This document shows positions 5,953 to 14,187 of a stretch of 15,938 nucleotides of DNA, piece after piece. Position 1 is the first letter of the stretch; every line of letters starts with the position of its first letter. The DNA is from Thermodesulfovibrio sp. (GTDB lineage Bacteria; Nitrospirota; Thermodesulfovibrionia; Thermodesulfovibrionales; JdFR-85): assembly GCA_027050975.1 (NCBI GenBank), contig JALUAR010000119.1, positions 1 through 15,938 on the forward strand, read 5' to 3'. The notes below the pieces were generated by a model. The model had not been told where the DNA came from. It was given only the letters and a program-made list of their open reading frames with translations, and did not search any database. A program made the position numbers and the translations under genes.

Positions 5953-7005
5953 ATGAAGAGATTATACGTAGGCTCAATGAACTCATTTTCGGGAAAGACC
6001 TTATTTACCGTAGGTTTTGTGCTGAATATCAAGGATATGGGATACACCCCTGGTTATATAAAACCCATAGGCAAGGATCCGGTTGAGTATGAGGGTGAAA
6101 TGGTTGACAGTGACGCCCTCTTTTTCAGGGAACTTCTTGGTCTTCAGAGCCCGCCGAAGATGCTCTCCCCGGTTGTTAGCTCCCTTGATCTCCTGAACCG
6201 TACACTTTCAGGCCGTATCAGGGGGATTGATAAAAGAATCCTTAAGGCCATAGATTCTCTCAGGCAGCAAAACCCCCTGATAATTGCCGGCACAACGGAT
6301 CTCTTTGAGGGCTCCATGTTCGGAATCAACGGCATCAGGATCTGCAGACAGTGTCAGGCAAAGGCCCTGCTTGTTGAGGCATGGCAAGGAGAGGAGACAC
6401 TGGATGATATATTCGGAGCCAGGGAGATCCTAAAAGAACACCTCTTAGGTGTGGTTATTAACAAGGTAAGAGCCGAGACTCTGGATTTTGTAAAAGAGAG
6501 GATTGTTCCTTATCTTAAGAGACAGAAGATTGAGGTTTACGGTGTTGTTCCTCTTGACAGCCTGCTGAGTTCGGTATCGGTTAATCAGCTTGTGGAGGCC
6601 CTTGGTGGCAAGGTCCTCTGTGCAGAGGAGAGTCTTGATGAACTTGTGGAGAATTTCAGCATCGGGGCCATGGACGTAAACAATGCAATCCGTTATTTTA
6701 AAGCCTCGCCTAATAAGGCGGTTATTACCGGAGCTCACAGGGCTGATATCCAACTTGCGGCTCTGGAAACATCCACAAAATGCATTATTCTTACCGGAGG
6801 GCTCCTACCCAACGATGTTGTTATCGGAAAGGCTAAACTAAAAGGAGTGCCCATTATCTCTGTAAAAGATGATACATTCACCGTGGTTGACCGGATTGAG
6901 AGCATAATGGGGAAGGCAAGGATCAGGCAGAAGAGCAAACTCCTACGGGCAAGAGAAATAATCAGGGAAAATGTTAATATAAAGAAATTGCTCAGGGCCT
7001 TATGA
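5953..7005 (+). CDS. P-loop/DRTGG-domain protein (phosphotransacetylase N-terminal-like)
   Basis: A 350-aa cytosolic protein with the same architecture as the non-catalytic N-terminal part of long phosphate acetyltransferases. It has a BioD-like P-loop ATPase domain (GSMNSFSGKT, residues 7-16) and then a DRTGG domain (about 205-310, with ITGAHRADIQLAALE and CIILTGGLLPN). The phosphate-acetyl/butyryltransferase catalytic domain is missing, so it should not itself make acetyl phosphate. The start codon is one base after the acd stop, and GGAGG (5943-5947) inside the acd end serves as ribosome site, so the two genes are translated together. That coupling suggests a sensory or regulatory partner of the acyl-CoA synthetase, perhaps sensing nucleotide or acyl-CoA state. 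No experimental function is known to me. Confidence 0.8.
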   Translation: MKRLYVGSMNSFSGKTLFTVGFVLNIKDMGYTPGYIKPIGKDPVEYEGEMVDSDALFFRELLGLQSPPKMLSPVVSSLDLLNRTLSGRIRGIDKRILKAIDSLRQQNPLIIAGTTDLFEGSMFGINGIRICRQCQAKALLVEAWQGEETLDDIFGAREILKEHLLGVVINKVRAETLDFVKERIVPYLKRQKIEVYGVVPLDSLLSSVSVNQLVEALGGKVLCAEESLDELVENFSIGAMDVNNAIRYFKASPNKAVITGAHRADIQLAALETSTKCIILTGGLLPNDVVIGKAKLKGVPIISVKDDTFTVVDRIESIMGKARIRQKSKLLRAREIIRENVNIKKLLRAL

Positions 7006-7052
7006 GCCGATCCCAGATTCAGTGGTGACCAAATTAATATCCCCTATCCCAA

Positions 7053-7979
7053 ATGTCTATGGTATCCTGGATAAAGGAACTTCAAAATATCCTGACCAGC
7101 GTTATAAAGGGCAAGGACCGTGCCATTAAAATGGCAATAGTAACCCTTATAGCCAGGGGGCACCTTCTTATCGAGGATGTTCCCGGTGTTGGAAAGACCA
7201 CCCTTGCTTTAAGCCTTGCCAGGGCCACGGACTGTTCCTTTCAAAGGATACAGTTTACCAGCGATCTGCTACCCTCTGATATTCTGGGGGTCAATATTTA
7301 TAACCCTGACAGGAGGGAGTTCGAATTCAGACAGGGACCCATATTTGCCAATATAGTATTAGCAGACGAGATAAACAGAACAAACCCCAAGACCCAGTCA
7401 GCCCTTCTGGAGGCAATGAACGAAAGAAGGGTATCAATTGAGAAACAGACCTATCCCCTACCCTCTCCCTTCATGGTGATTGCCACTCAGAATCCCCTTG
7501 AGTATCACGGCACTTTTCCTCTGCCAGAGAGCCAGCTTGACAGATTCATGATGCACCTGAGGATCGGTTATCCAGAATTTGAGTATGAAAAACTTGTCCT
7601 CAAAGAGGTACGAGACCTGGAGTCAGTGGAATCGATAACTCCTGTGGTATCAAAGGAGGAGATTCTAAAAGCGCAGGAGGCTGCCCAGGAGGTGCATGTG
7701 GATGATTCCCTTTATGATTATCTTCTGAAGATTGTTGCCAGAACCAGAAATCATGAACAGATAAGATTAGGCGTAAGCACAAGAGGGGCGCAGTTCCTGC
7801 TGAGGGCTGCCAGGGCATACGCCTATGTGGAAGGAAGGGATTATCTTCTGCCGGATGACATAAAGGAGGTGGCACCCCTTGTTATCGGCCACAGAATTAT
7901 CCTCAAGACCCGGACCTATATCAGAGATGCCGAGGTACTGGTAAAGGAGATTATAGAAAAGATAGCCGTTCCCCTATGA
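7053..7979 (+). CDS. MoxR-family AAA+ ATPase
   Basis: A 308-aa MoxR ATPase, a chaperone-like AAA+ that typically acts with a DUF58/VWA protein on membrane or exported targets. Walker A is PGVGKTT (residues 44-50, Lys48); Walker B is IVLADEINR (101-109, Asp105 and Glu106). The MoxR-specific ALLEAMNERRV, sensor-1 ATQNP and GTFPLPESQLDRF follow, then the small lid domain with GVSTRGAQFLLRAARAYA. Length is normal. ATG at 7053 is the first start after an in-frame stop at 7035; ATG at 7059 is possible. Neither has a Shine-Dalgarno sequence. It lies 47 nt after the DRTGG gene with no terminator between, so it may be cotranscribed with acd, and its stop overlaps the DUF58 start by 4 nt (ATGA). Confidence 0.93.
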   Translation: MSMVSWIKELQNILTSVIKGKDRAIKMAIVTLIARGHLLIEDVPGVGKTTLALSLARATDCSFQRIQFTSDLLPSDILGVNIYNPDRREFEFRQGPIFANIVLADEINRTNPKTQSALLEAMNERRVSIEKQTYPLPSPFMVIATQNPLEYHGTFPLPESQLDRFMMHLRIGYPEFEYEKLVLKEVRDLESVESITPVVSKEEILKAQEAAQEVHVDDSLYDYLLKIVARTRNHEQIRLGVSTRGAQFLLRAARAYAYVEGRDYLLPDDIKEVAPLVIGHRIILKTRTYIRDAEVLVKEIIEKIAVPL

Positions 7980-9004
7980 GACTGTCTGTTACAAGAGAGG
8001 GCAAGAGGTTTCTCCTTGCCATCACAGTAGTTGCCTTTGCAGCCTTCAATACTGCTAACAACCTCATGTATCTGATTCTTGCCCTTATGCTCTCCAGCCT
8101 GATAATCTCCCTTACTCTGCCTTATATAATGTTAAGGGGTCTTAAATTCTCCTTCTCGGTTCAGGAACCATTGTTTGCAAACAGGGAGAGCGTATTCACT
8201 GTTACGGTGAAAAATCTGAAGAGAAAAGTGACATCATACTCTTTCAGGGTTATCGTACCGGAGCTTCTGGATGATGGGTTGTATATAGAAAGAATAGAGC
8301 CCGGAGATAGCCTGGAGTTTGCAGAAAGGATCAGATTCAGAAGAAGAGGAGTTTACAGACTCGGACAGACCAGGGTCTCCTCATCATTTCCCTTCATATT
8401 CTTTACCCTCAGGATGAAAGCCACAGAGGATACCGCTTCTCAAAAGAGCGTAGTTATATATCCCGAAATATATGATCTCAAAAAAGAGGTGGATGAATTT
8501 GTTTATAGTCTGATCACGGAAGCCTCTTCAATGATAAGAACCGAGAGTGAGGAGTTTCAAAGCATAAGGGAGTACCGATATGGAGACTCCTGGAGGAGCA
8601 TTCATTGGAAGGCCACTGCCAGAACAGGACAACTGATGGTAAAAGAATGCTATGAAGGTACAACAGAGCAGGTTACAGTGGTGCTTGACAGCATGAGATA
8701 CCCCTCTTCAGAGTTGTTTGAAAAGGCGATATCCTTTACAGCCTCTCTCACCTCCGAGCTTATAGGACGAAACTATTCGGTCAGGTTTGTTACATGCCAC
8801 AAATCAATTCCCTACGGAAGTGGAACGGAACACCTTTACAAGATACTTGACCATCTTGCCATGATAGAGGAGGGCACTGACATAGGCTGTCCCTTTGACG
8901 AGAGTCTTGACGGCATGATTGTTATGGTACTGTCCTCAAGGGCATCATCACTCAGAAGATACACATCTTCAGCACTGAGGGTCTATTATGCCACCGACCT
9001 ATAG
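7976..9004 (+). CDS. DUF58 domain-containing membrane protein
   Basis: A 342-aa DUF58 protein, the usual partner of MoxR ATPases. Two hydrophobic helices near the N-terminus (about 13-30 and 33-51) anchor it. A beta-rich middle follows, with AREPLFxN-like and RRRGVYRLG segments; then the DUF58 signature EFQSIREYRYGDSWRSIHWKATAR (starting at Glu193), leading into a VWA-like alpha/beta region (VTVVLDSM). Translation is coupled to moxR by the overlapping ATGA; no Shine-Dalgarno sequence is visible. Its end overlaps the transglutaminase gene by 17 nt. Biochemical role unknown; the context points to assembly or quality control of envelope proteins. Confidence 0.9.
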   Translation: MRLSVTREGKRFLLAITVVAFAAFNTANNLMYLILALMLSSLIISLTLPYIMLRGLKFSFSVQEPLFANRESVFTVTVKNLKRKVTSYSFRVIVPELLDDGLYIERIEPGDSLEFAERIRFRRRGVYRLGQTRVSSSFPFIFFTLRMKATEDTASQKSVVIYPEIYDLKKEVDEFVYSLITEASSMIRTESEEFQSIREYRYGDSWRSIHWKATARTGQLMVKECYEGTTEQVTVVLDSMRYPSSELFEKAISFTASLTSELIGRNYSVRFVTCHKSIPYGSGTEHLYKILDHLAMIEEGTDIGCPFDESLDGMIVMVLSSRASSLRRYTSSALRVYYATDL

Positions 9005-10898
9005 AATACTGACCTGCCTGATAGGGCTTACCGGAGATGCCAGCCTTTTGCTGTCTGAAGGGATGTTTATGACCTTTTTGCTTACCGTACCTTTTATGCT
9101 CTGGGGATACTACAGAGGAGTAAAGGGATATCCCTCTGCCCACAGGTTCGTTGTCGGCGGGCTTTCGTTGATTACGCTCCTGTACTTTTTCCTTGATGTC
9201 ACCACCCTGTCAAGGGATGTGATTGTGAGTGTGGGACATTTGACAATGATTTTTCATGCAATAAAGAGCTTTGATATAAAGGACCCATGGGATCCGCTAC
9301 AGGTATTCTTTATGGCACTGATACAGCTACTGCTGGCCTCGGAGCTTACAAGATCAATGGTCTTTGCAGTGGTCTTCGTATTCTTTATCATCGGTATGGT
9401 GATTGCAATGTTTTACTCCCACATCATTAAGGAAGGCGGCAGGAGAATACGCCCCTTTGTCAGGCCTATCACATCCCTGACTGTTATTATAATGCTTCTG
9501 GTTGTCGTACTCTTTCTGGCGCTGCCCAGATTCAGGGGAAGCCTCTGGGGAAAGAGTCTGTCAAAGGGAATAAAGTCAGGCTTTTCCGAAAAGGTCCGTC
9601 TCGGCACACTTGAGGAGATAAAGCTTGATCCAACGGTGGTGATGAGGGTCTCTGTCCAGCCCAGGCAGGGGTTCAGGCCTTATTGGAGAGGCATGACCTT
9701 TGATATCTATCTGGACAATGCATGGTTGAATGTTATTGCGGAGAAGCTATCCGTTCCAGGCGAAAGGGGGAGATTCAACCTTGACAATCCTCCCTCTGAA
9801 AGGCACTTCAGACAGGAGATAATACTTGAACCCCTTGATACAGAGGTGATATTTTCTCTTCGGGGTGTCTATAGGCTTGATGTGGATGCAAAAAGGCTGC
9901 TCATTGACACAACGGGCACGCTCTTTGTGCCGGAAAAGAGGGCAAAGAGACTGAGATACATTGCCTACAGCAGCAACAAACCGCTTCTTACAGACGATCT
10001 CAACGGAGTATACCTGCAGGTACCTGATGATCTGGGCTGGCTCAAGGGATTTACGGAAGAGATTGTTCGTGGACTGAAAACACCTCTTGAGAAGGCAGAA
10101 ACAATACAGCGGTATCTCAGAGAGAACTACCGCTACTCCCTGAAGGTAAAGCCCCCTTCTCCGGGAGAAAGTCCCATAAAGGATTTCCTCATTACAACAA
10201 GGGAGGGATACTGTGAGTATTATGCCACCGCAATGGTTCTGATGCTCAGGTCAATTGGAATACCTGCCCGTGTTGTCTCCGGTTATGTAGGAGGAGAATA
10301 CAACAGATACGGCGACTATTACATTATAAGACAGAAGAATGCCCATACTTGGGTGGAGGCAGCCATTGATGGGCTCTGGCAACGGTTTGACCCCACCCCG
10401 CCGGAACCTCCTGTTGAAAGGACAGTGATAGCCCTTTATCTGGATTTTCTTAAACTGAAATGGGACAGGTATGTGATAGGCTTCAGCAGATACGACCAGA
10501 AGAGACTCCTCAGATTCCTGAGCACTCCGGTAAGAAAAAGAAAAGATATCGACCAAACAACACTCCCGCAGAGATATATATTCCCGATTTTTGCTGCCTC
10601 GGTGATCTTTGCTCTCCTGATTCTTGGTTATAATCTTTACAGAAGGAGAAGAGCCCTGCGCCGGGAAAGCATATACTATCTGAAGATAAGGCGACTTCTT
10701 GAAAAGAGGTTGGATATAGACAGGAACCTCACTGCAGAGGAGACTGCAAAGGCAGTGATAGCGAGCAACATTGAGGTCAGGACAGAGTGTGCAGAGTTTT
10801 TAAAACTCTATAACCTTCTGAGATTTGGAAAAGAACATTCAGAAAATGATATCATCAGATTCAGGCTTTTGTATAAAAGGATTAAAGAGCGGATCTAA
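8988..10898 (+). CDS. tgpA: TgpA-type membrane protein with transglutaminase-like domain (DUF3488/DUF4129 architecture)
   Basis: A 636-aa integral membrane protein. Several hydrophobic helices fill the first 185 residues (about 27-42, 54-72, 103-120, 122-146 and 160-185). A soluble extracytoplasmic part of about 340 residues holds the transglutaminase-like core with an intact papain-type triad: Cys409 in GYCEYYATAM, His453 in AHTWVEA and Asp468 in RFDPTP. A last helix (about 527-552) and a cytoplasmic tail resembling DUF4129 close the protein. This is the architecture of TgpA of Pseudomonas, and MoxR-DUF58-TgpA is a widespread trio. Substrate of the cysteine domain is unknown. ATG at 8988 follows a short GAGGG and lies inside the DUF58 gene; the gene end overlaps the convergent COG2509 gene by 17 nt. 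Confidence 0.88.
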   Translation: MPPTYRILTCLIGLTGDASLLLSEGMFMTFLLTVPFMLWGYYRGVKGYPSAHRFVVGGLSLITLLYFFLDVTTLSRDVIVSVGHLTMIFHAIKSFDIKDPWDPLQVFFMALIQLLLASELTRSMVFAVVFVFFIIGMVIAMFYSHIIKEGGRRIRPFVRPITSLTVIIMLLVVVLFLALPRFRGSLWGKSLSKGIKSGFSEKVRLGTLEEIKLDPTVVMRVSVQPRQGFRPYWRGMTFDIYLDNAWLNVIAEKLSVPGERGRFNLDNPPSERHFRQEIILEPLDTEVIFSLRGVYRLDVDAKRLLIDTTGTLFVPEKRAKRLRYIAYSSNKPLLTDDLNGVYLQVPDDLGWLKGFTEEIVRGLKTPLEKAETIQRYLRENYRYSLKVKPPSPGESPIKDFLITTREGYCEYYATAMVLMLRSIGIPARVVSGYVGGEYNRYGDYYIIRQKNAHTWVEAAIDGLWQRFDPTPPEPPVERTVIALYLDFLKLKWDRYVIGFSRYDQKRLLRFLSTPVRKRKDIDQTTLPQRYIFPIFAASVIFALLILGYNLYRRRRALRRESIYYLKIRRLLEKRLDIDRNLTAEETAKAVIASNIEVRTECAEFLKLYNLLRFGKEHSENDIIRFRLLYKRIKERI

Positions 10899-12273
10899 CC
10901 CTCTCCATTATTGCCCTTGCAGCCACAACTCCAGAGGCTGAGGACTGTATGAGCCCGCGGCTTACACCTGCACCGTCACCAACGGCAAAGAGGTTCTCCA
11001 CCTCTGTCTCAAGCTCGCGGGAGAGTTTGATCTGCATTGAATAAAACTTCACCTCCACTCCGTACAAAAGGGTATGCCTTGATGCAACTCCTGGAGCAAC
11101 CCTGTCCATGGCATCGAGCATCTCAAGAATATCGGCAAGAAACCTGTAAGGAAGGGCAAAACTGAGGTCTCCGGGAGTGGCATCCTTCAGGGTGGGTGTA
11201 ACAAGCCCCTTTTGAATTCTCTCCGGCGTGGAACGGCGGCCTCTGCGGAGGTCTCCAAGACGCTGCACCAGCACACCTTTGCCCAGGAAGTTGGCAAGCC
11301 TTGCAATGTATCTTCCGTAAGATATGGGTTCGTTAAAGGGCTTTGTAAAATAAGTGCTGACAAGGAGGGCAAAGTTGGTGTTTTCGGTCTTGTGTTCTGC
11401 ATAACTGTGGCCGTTAACCGTCCAGATACCCTTCAGATGCTCCTTTACCACCTCTCCGTAGGGATTAACACAGAATGTCCTTACCTTGTCATCAAATGCC
11501 TTTGAGTAGTACAGGAGCTTGGGCTCGTATGTTACACTGGTGAACTCCTCAAGCACTGAGGCAGGCACCTCCACCCTGACTCCGATATCCACAGGATTGT
11601 TAAGAAGGGTGAGCTTCAGCCTCTTTGCCTCCCGTTCAAGCCAGCGTGAACCCTCTCTGCCAGGGGCAAGGATCACAAATCTACAGCAAAACTCCTCACC
11701 GTCGGAAAGCTTCACACCTGTCACAACACCTTTATCAGTAAGAATTCTCGTTACCCTCCTGCCAAAGATGATATCAACCTTTTCATTAACAAACTCCCTG
11801 ACCCTTGTAAGGAGCATCCTGCAGCGCTCGGTTCCGATATGTCTGATCTTTGAATGGACAAAAGTCAGGTCATTCAATGAGCATTTTTTCTTAAGCAACT
11901 CTATTGCCTCCATGTTTTCACCGTAAACCCTGGTGGGAGCACCGAAGCTTATGTAGATACTGTCAACATAATCGATAAGCTCCAGCAGATATTCACTGCC
12001 TATATATCTGGAGAGATATCCGCCTACCTCTGCGGAGAGGCTGAGTTTGCCATCACTGAAGGCACCTGCCCCACCCCAACCGCTTAAAAGGTCACAGACT
12101 TTGCAGGCAGTGCAGGAGACTTCCCGAAGCATCATCGGACAGGCACGCTCCCGGATGTCCCTGCCTTTGTCAACTATCAATATCCTAAGGTCAGGGACCT
12201 CCTTGAGAAGTTCCAGAACAGAAAAAATCCCTGCAGGACCTGCACCTACTACAATAACATCATATCTTTTCAT
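10882..12273 (-). CDS. NAD(P)/FAD-dependent oxidoreductase, COG2509 family
   Basis: A 463-aa predicted FAD-dependent dehydrogenase of the uncharacterised COG2509 group. VIVVGAGPAG (residues 6-15) is the dinucleotide-binding loop, with acidic Asp35 at the end of the second beta strand (LIVDKG), and GDGAGVSRGLIQSSASG near the C-terminus is the second FAD motif. The middle carries GWGGAGAFSDGKLSLS, a family hallmark. Cys45, Cys54, Cys57 and Cys60 just before it could bind iron-sulfur or another metal, or form a redox disulfide. The start ATG (12273) overlaps the surE stop by 4 nt, so the two genes form one minus-strand operon. At the other end it overlaps the transglutaminase gene. Substrate and partner are unknown; homologues occur widely in anaerobes. 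Confidence 0.85.
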   Translation of the reverse strand: MKRYDVIVVGAGPAGIFSVLELLKEVPDLRILIVDKGRDIRERACPMMLREVSCTACKVCDLLSGWGGAGAFSDGKLSLSAEVGGYLSRYIGSEYLLELIDYVDSIYISFGAPTRVYGENMEAIELLKKKCSLNDLTFVHSKIRHIGTERCRMLLTRVREFVNEKVDIIFGRRVTRILTDKGVVTGVKLSDGEEFCCRFVILAPGREGSRWLEREAKRLKLTLLNNPVDIGVRVEVPASVLEEFTSVTYEPKLLYYSKAFDDKVRTFCVNPYGEVVKEHLKGIWTVNGHSYAEHKTENTNFALLVSTYFTKPFNEPISYGRYIARLANFLGKGVLVQRLGDLRRGRRSTPERIQKGLVTPTLKDATPGDLSFALPYRFLADILEMLDAMDRVAPGVASRHTLLYGVEVKFYSMQIKLSRELETEVENLFAVGDGAGVSRGLIQSSASGVVAARAIMERVRSAL

Positions 12274-13046
12274 GCCTTCGGATTAAAATCCAAATCCTTC
12301 CAGTTACTTTTTATATACTCGAGAGCCTCGTAGTTGGTGAGATCCAGATGAACAGGTGTGATTGATATATAGCCCTTTGAAACGGCATTGAAATCCGTAT
12401 CATTTCCCTCCTGCCAGGAAGGGGTCCCACCGCCGATCCAGTAGTGCTTTCTTCCCCAGGGGTCAAAGGTCTCGTGGATGGCATTGTCATACACACGTTT
12501 TCCCTGTCGCGTAAACTTTACCCCCTTTACCTGCTCTTCCGTAAGATTGGGCACATTGACATTAAGAAGTGTATCCTCCGGTAATCCTCTTTTCAGGATA
12601 TACCTTAAGAGATTCCTTGCGAATCTGGCTGCTGTCTCGAAGTACAGTTTTTTTTCATCATTACTGTAGACAAGCGATATCGCCACCGACGGAATGCCGA
12701 AAAGGGTGCCTTCAATCGCAGCCGAGACCGTTCCCGAGTAGGTGATATCATCACCCAGGTTTGCACCTCTGTTAATACCCGAGACCAGGGCAATAGGTCT
12801 TTCAGGAAGGAGTTTTTCCATGGCTACAACAACGCAATCCGTAGGTGTTCCGTTAACCGTAAAGACCCTTTCGGAGAGTTGATCCACCCTTAAGGGACGA
12901 TGCATGGTAAGGGCATGACTTACTGCGGACTTTTCACTCTCCGGTGCCACCACATATACTTCGGTTATCTGACTGATGGAGTGAAACAGGGCATTCAACC
13001 CCTCGGATTGGATACCGTCATCATTGGTAACAAGGACGATGCTCAT
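12270..13046 (-). CDS. surE: 5'/3'-nucleotidase SurE
   Basis: A 258-aa metal-dependent phosphatase that removes phosphate from nucleoside 5'- and 3'-monophosphates and helps survival under stress. All key parts are present: VTNDDG with metal ligands Asp9 and Asp10, Ser40 in ESEKSAVSHAL, and Asn92 in VSGINRGANLGDDITYSGTVSAA. These line up with Asp8, Asp9, Ser39 and Asn91 of the E. coli enzyme. The C-terminal part has the family's dimerisation/tetramer region. ATG at 13046 has no Shine-Dalgarno sequence; a promoter-like pair puts the predicted mRNA start exactly on the A of this ATG. It is divergent from the hypothetical gene at 13115 and is followed by the COG2509 gene through an ATGA overlap. 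Confidence 0.94.
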   Translation of the reverse strand: MSIVLVTNDDGIQSEGLNALFHSISQITEVYVVAPESEKSAVSHALTMHRPLRVDQLSERVFTVNGTPTDCVVVAMEKLLPERPIALVSGINRGANLGDDITYSGTVSAAIEGTLFGIPSVAISLVYSNDEKKLYFETAARFARNLLRYILKRGLPEDTLLNVNVPNLTEEQVKGVKFTRQGKRVYDNAIHETFDPWGRKHYWIGGGTPSWQEGNDTDFNAVSKGYISITPVHLDLTNYEALEYIKSNWKDLDFNPKA

Positions 13047-13052
13047 AGTTCT

Positions 13053-13106
13053 ATTCTAACATAACAGGTTTATCCTGTTTACTTTTGGTTTTTTATATCG
13101 TAAAAT
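13053..13106. promoter_or_regulatory. Overlapping divergent promoters with central dyad (surE / hypothetical gene)
   Basis: Minus strand: TAAACA (13081-13076) and TAGAAT (13058-13053), spacer 17 nt, predicted start 13046, the first base of surE. Plus strand: TTTACT (13078-13083) and TAAAAT (13101-13106), spacer 17 nt, predicted start about 13113, two bases before the hypothetical gene's ATG. The two -35 boxes overlap. The dyad AACAGG-TTTAT-CCTGTT (13063-13079) covers the surE spacer and touches both -35 boxes, a position suited to an operator. Box matches are four to five of six. Confidence 0.5.
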
Positions 13107-13114
13107 AATGTATC

Positions 13115-14152
13115 ATGGATATCGAAAAACTCAAGAATAATATTAAGCTGAACTGCAATATCTCCGATGCCCAGTACTGGGGCTTCTACTCCATATGCGG
13201 GATGCTGATGCGTTTGAGGGAACTGTACAGAAGCGAACACGGGATGATGCCATGGGAGGCAATTCCGAGAGATGATATCTCCAGATGGATTGAGGAGAGA
13301 GAGGCACTCTGGCATGAGCTTGAGGATGAAAATCTCAAACCGATTGTCATAGAGGGAGAGCAGTTTGACCCCTTCAGTGTGGAAGAGATTAACGAAAGGC
13401 TCAAACCACTGGGACTTGTTTACTGCGGAGGCCTTGGCAGATACAACAAACCTTCCTTTTTTCTTGCTGAACTGGCCTCTTTTCAGGAGCTCTATGACTA
13501 CAGTATCTATCTCTCAGGAAGAGAGCTCTGCCGTGACCTTTCCGCACCAATGGCAATGCTTCAGGGCCGATGTATCTTCCTGAGGGGTGAGCAGATAATG
13601 AACCATCTCTGGGAAAGACTGCAGGAGATCAGAGCAACCAGATTCGACCCCACACTGAGGGATATCCTCAAGGAATACATTCCAGATACGGAAACTACTA
13701 CGACAGAGGAGATTGTCGAGACCCTGAAAAGACCATCCAAGGTTATAGCCGATATCCTCACGCTTCACGAAATAGGAGAGGCTTATGAGGATGAGGCAAC
13801 GGATGAGTGGTTAGGCATAATCCTGACAAACAGAGACAGGGATATGGATTTTAAACTCAGGGCAATAAAGGATATCCTTTCGGATACCTCGGAGATGGGT
13901 CCCCTGAAGGATATCATTCGAAAAAGGCAGAAGGAGCATCTGCTCTTTTATTTTCTCATGCTCGACCCTGTAAGAAAGGAGCTTTTTCATGAGTTTCTGG
14001 AGGCATTCAGAAGATTCCTTGCAAGTGAGGACTGGGAGCTTCTGGAACAGGTGCGAAAGCAGGGTTATGAAAAGGCTTATAAAATGCGAAAAGAGATTAT
14101 TGAGAGAAGCAGACAGGGAGTGCCTTTGAAGGAGATTATAAAGGGAAAGTAA
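13115..14152 (+). CDS. Hypothetical protein, resembles the Sfum_1244 family
   Basis: A 345-aa soluble, charged, mainly helical protein without signal peptide or membrane segment. The N-terminal LNCNISDAQYWGFYSICGMLMRLRELYRSEHGMMPWE pattern (about 12-47) resembles, from memory, proteins named Sfum_1244 family in sulfate-reducing and related anaerobes; no function is known to me. Other visible points are CGGLGRYNKPSFFLAEL near residue 104, a possible active or binding region, and a strongly helical charged C-terminus ending in GVPLKEIIKGK. No nucleotide-binding or zinc motif was recognised. There is no Shine-Dalgarno sequence and a leader of only about 2 nt is predicted. Divergent from surE, alone in its strand segment before hisD. 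That it is a real gene is secure. Confidence 0.82.
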   Translation: MDIEKLKNNIKLNCNISDAQYWGFYSICGMLMRLRELYRSEHGMMPWEAIPRDDISRWIEEREALWHELEDENLKPIVIEGEQFDPFSVEEINERLKPLGLVYCGGLGRYNKPSFFLAELASFQELYDYSIYLSGRELCRDLSAPMAMLQGRCIFLRGEQIMNHLWERLQEIRATRFDPTLRDILKEYIPDTETTTTEEIVETLKRPSKVIADILTLHEIGEAYEDEATDEWLGIILTNRDRDMDFKLRAIKDILSDTSEMGPLKDIIRKRQKEHLLFYFLMLDPVRKELFHEFLEAFRRFLASEDWELLEQVRKQGYEKAYKMRKEIIERSRQGVPLKEIIKGK

Positions 14153-14187
14153 TTTTTGGTATTATCGTCTGATTCGGGAGTTTGGTG

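Noticed and set aside
7053..10898. MoxR-DUF58-transglutaminase trio as a defence system
   Set aside because: MoxR ATPases occur in some defence-like islands, but this exact trio is a common housekeeping arrangement and no effector, nuclease or mobile context is present.
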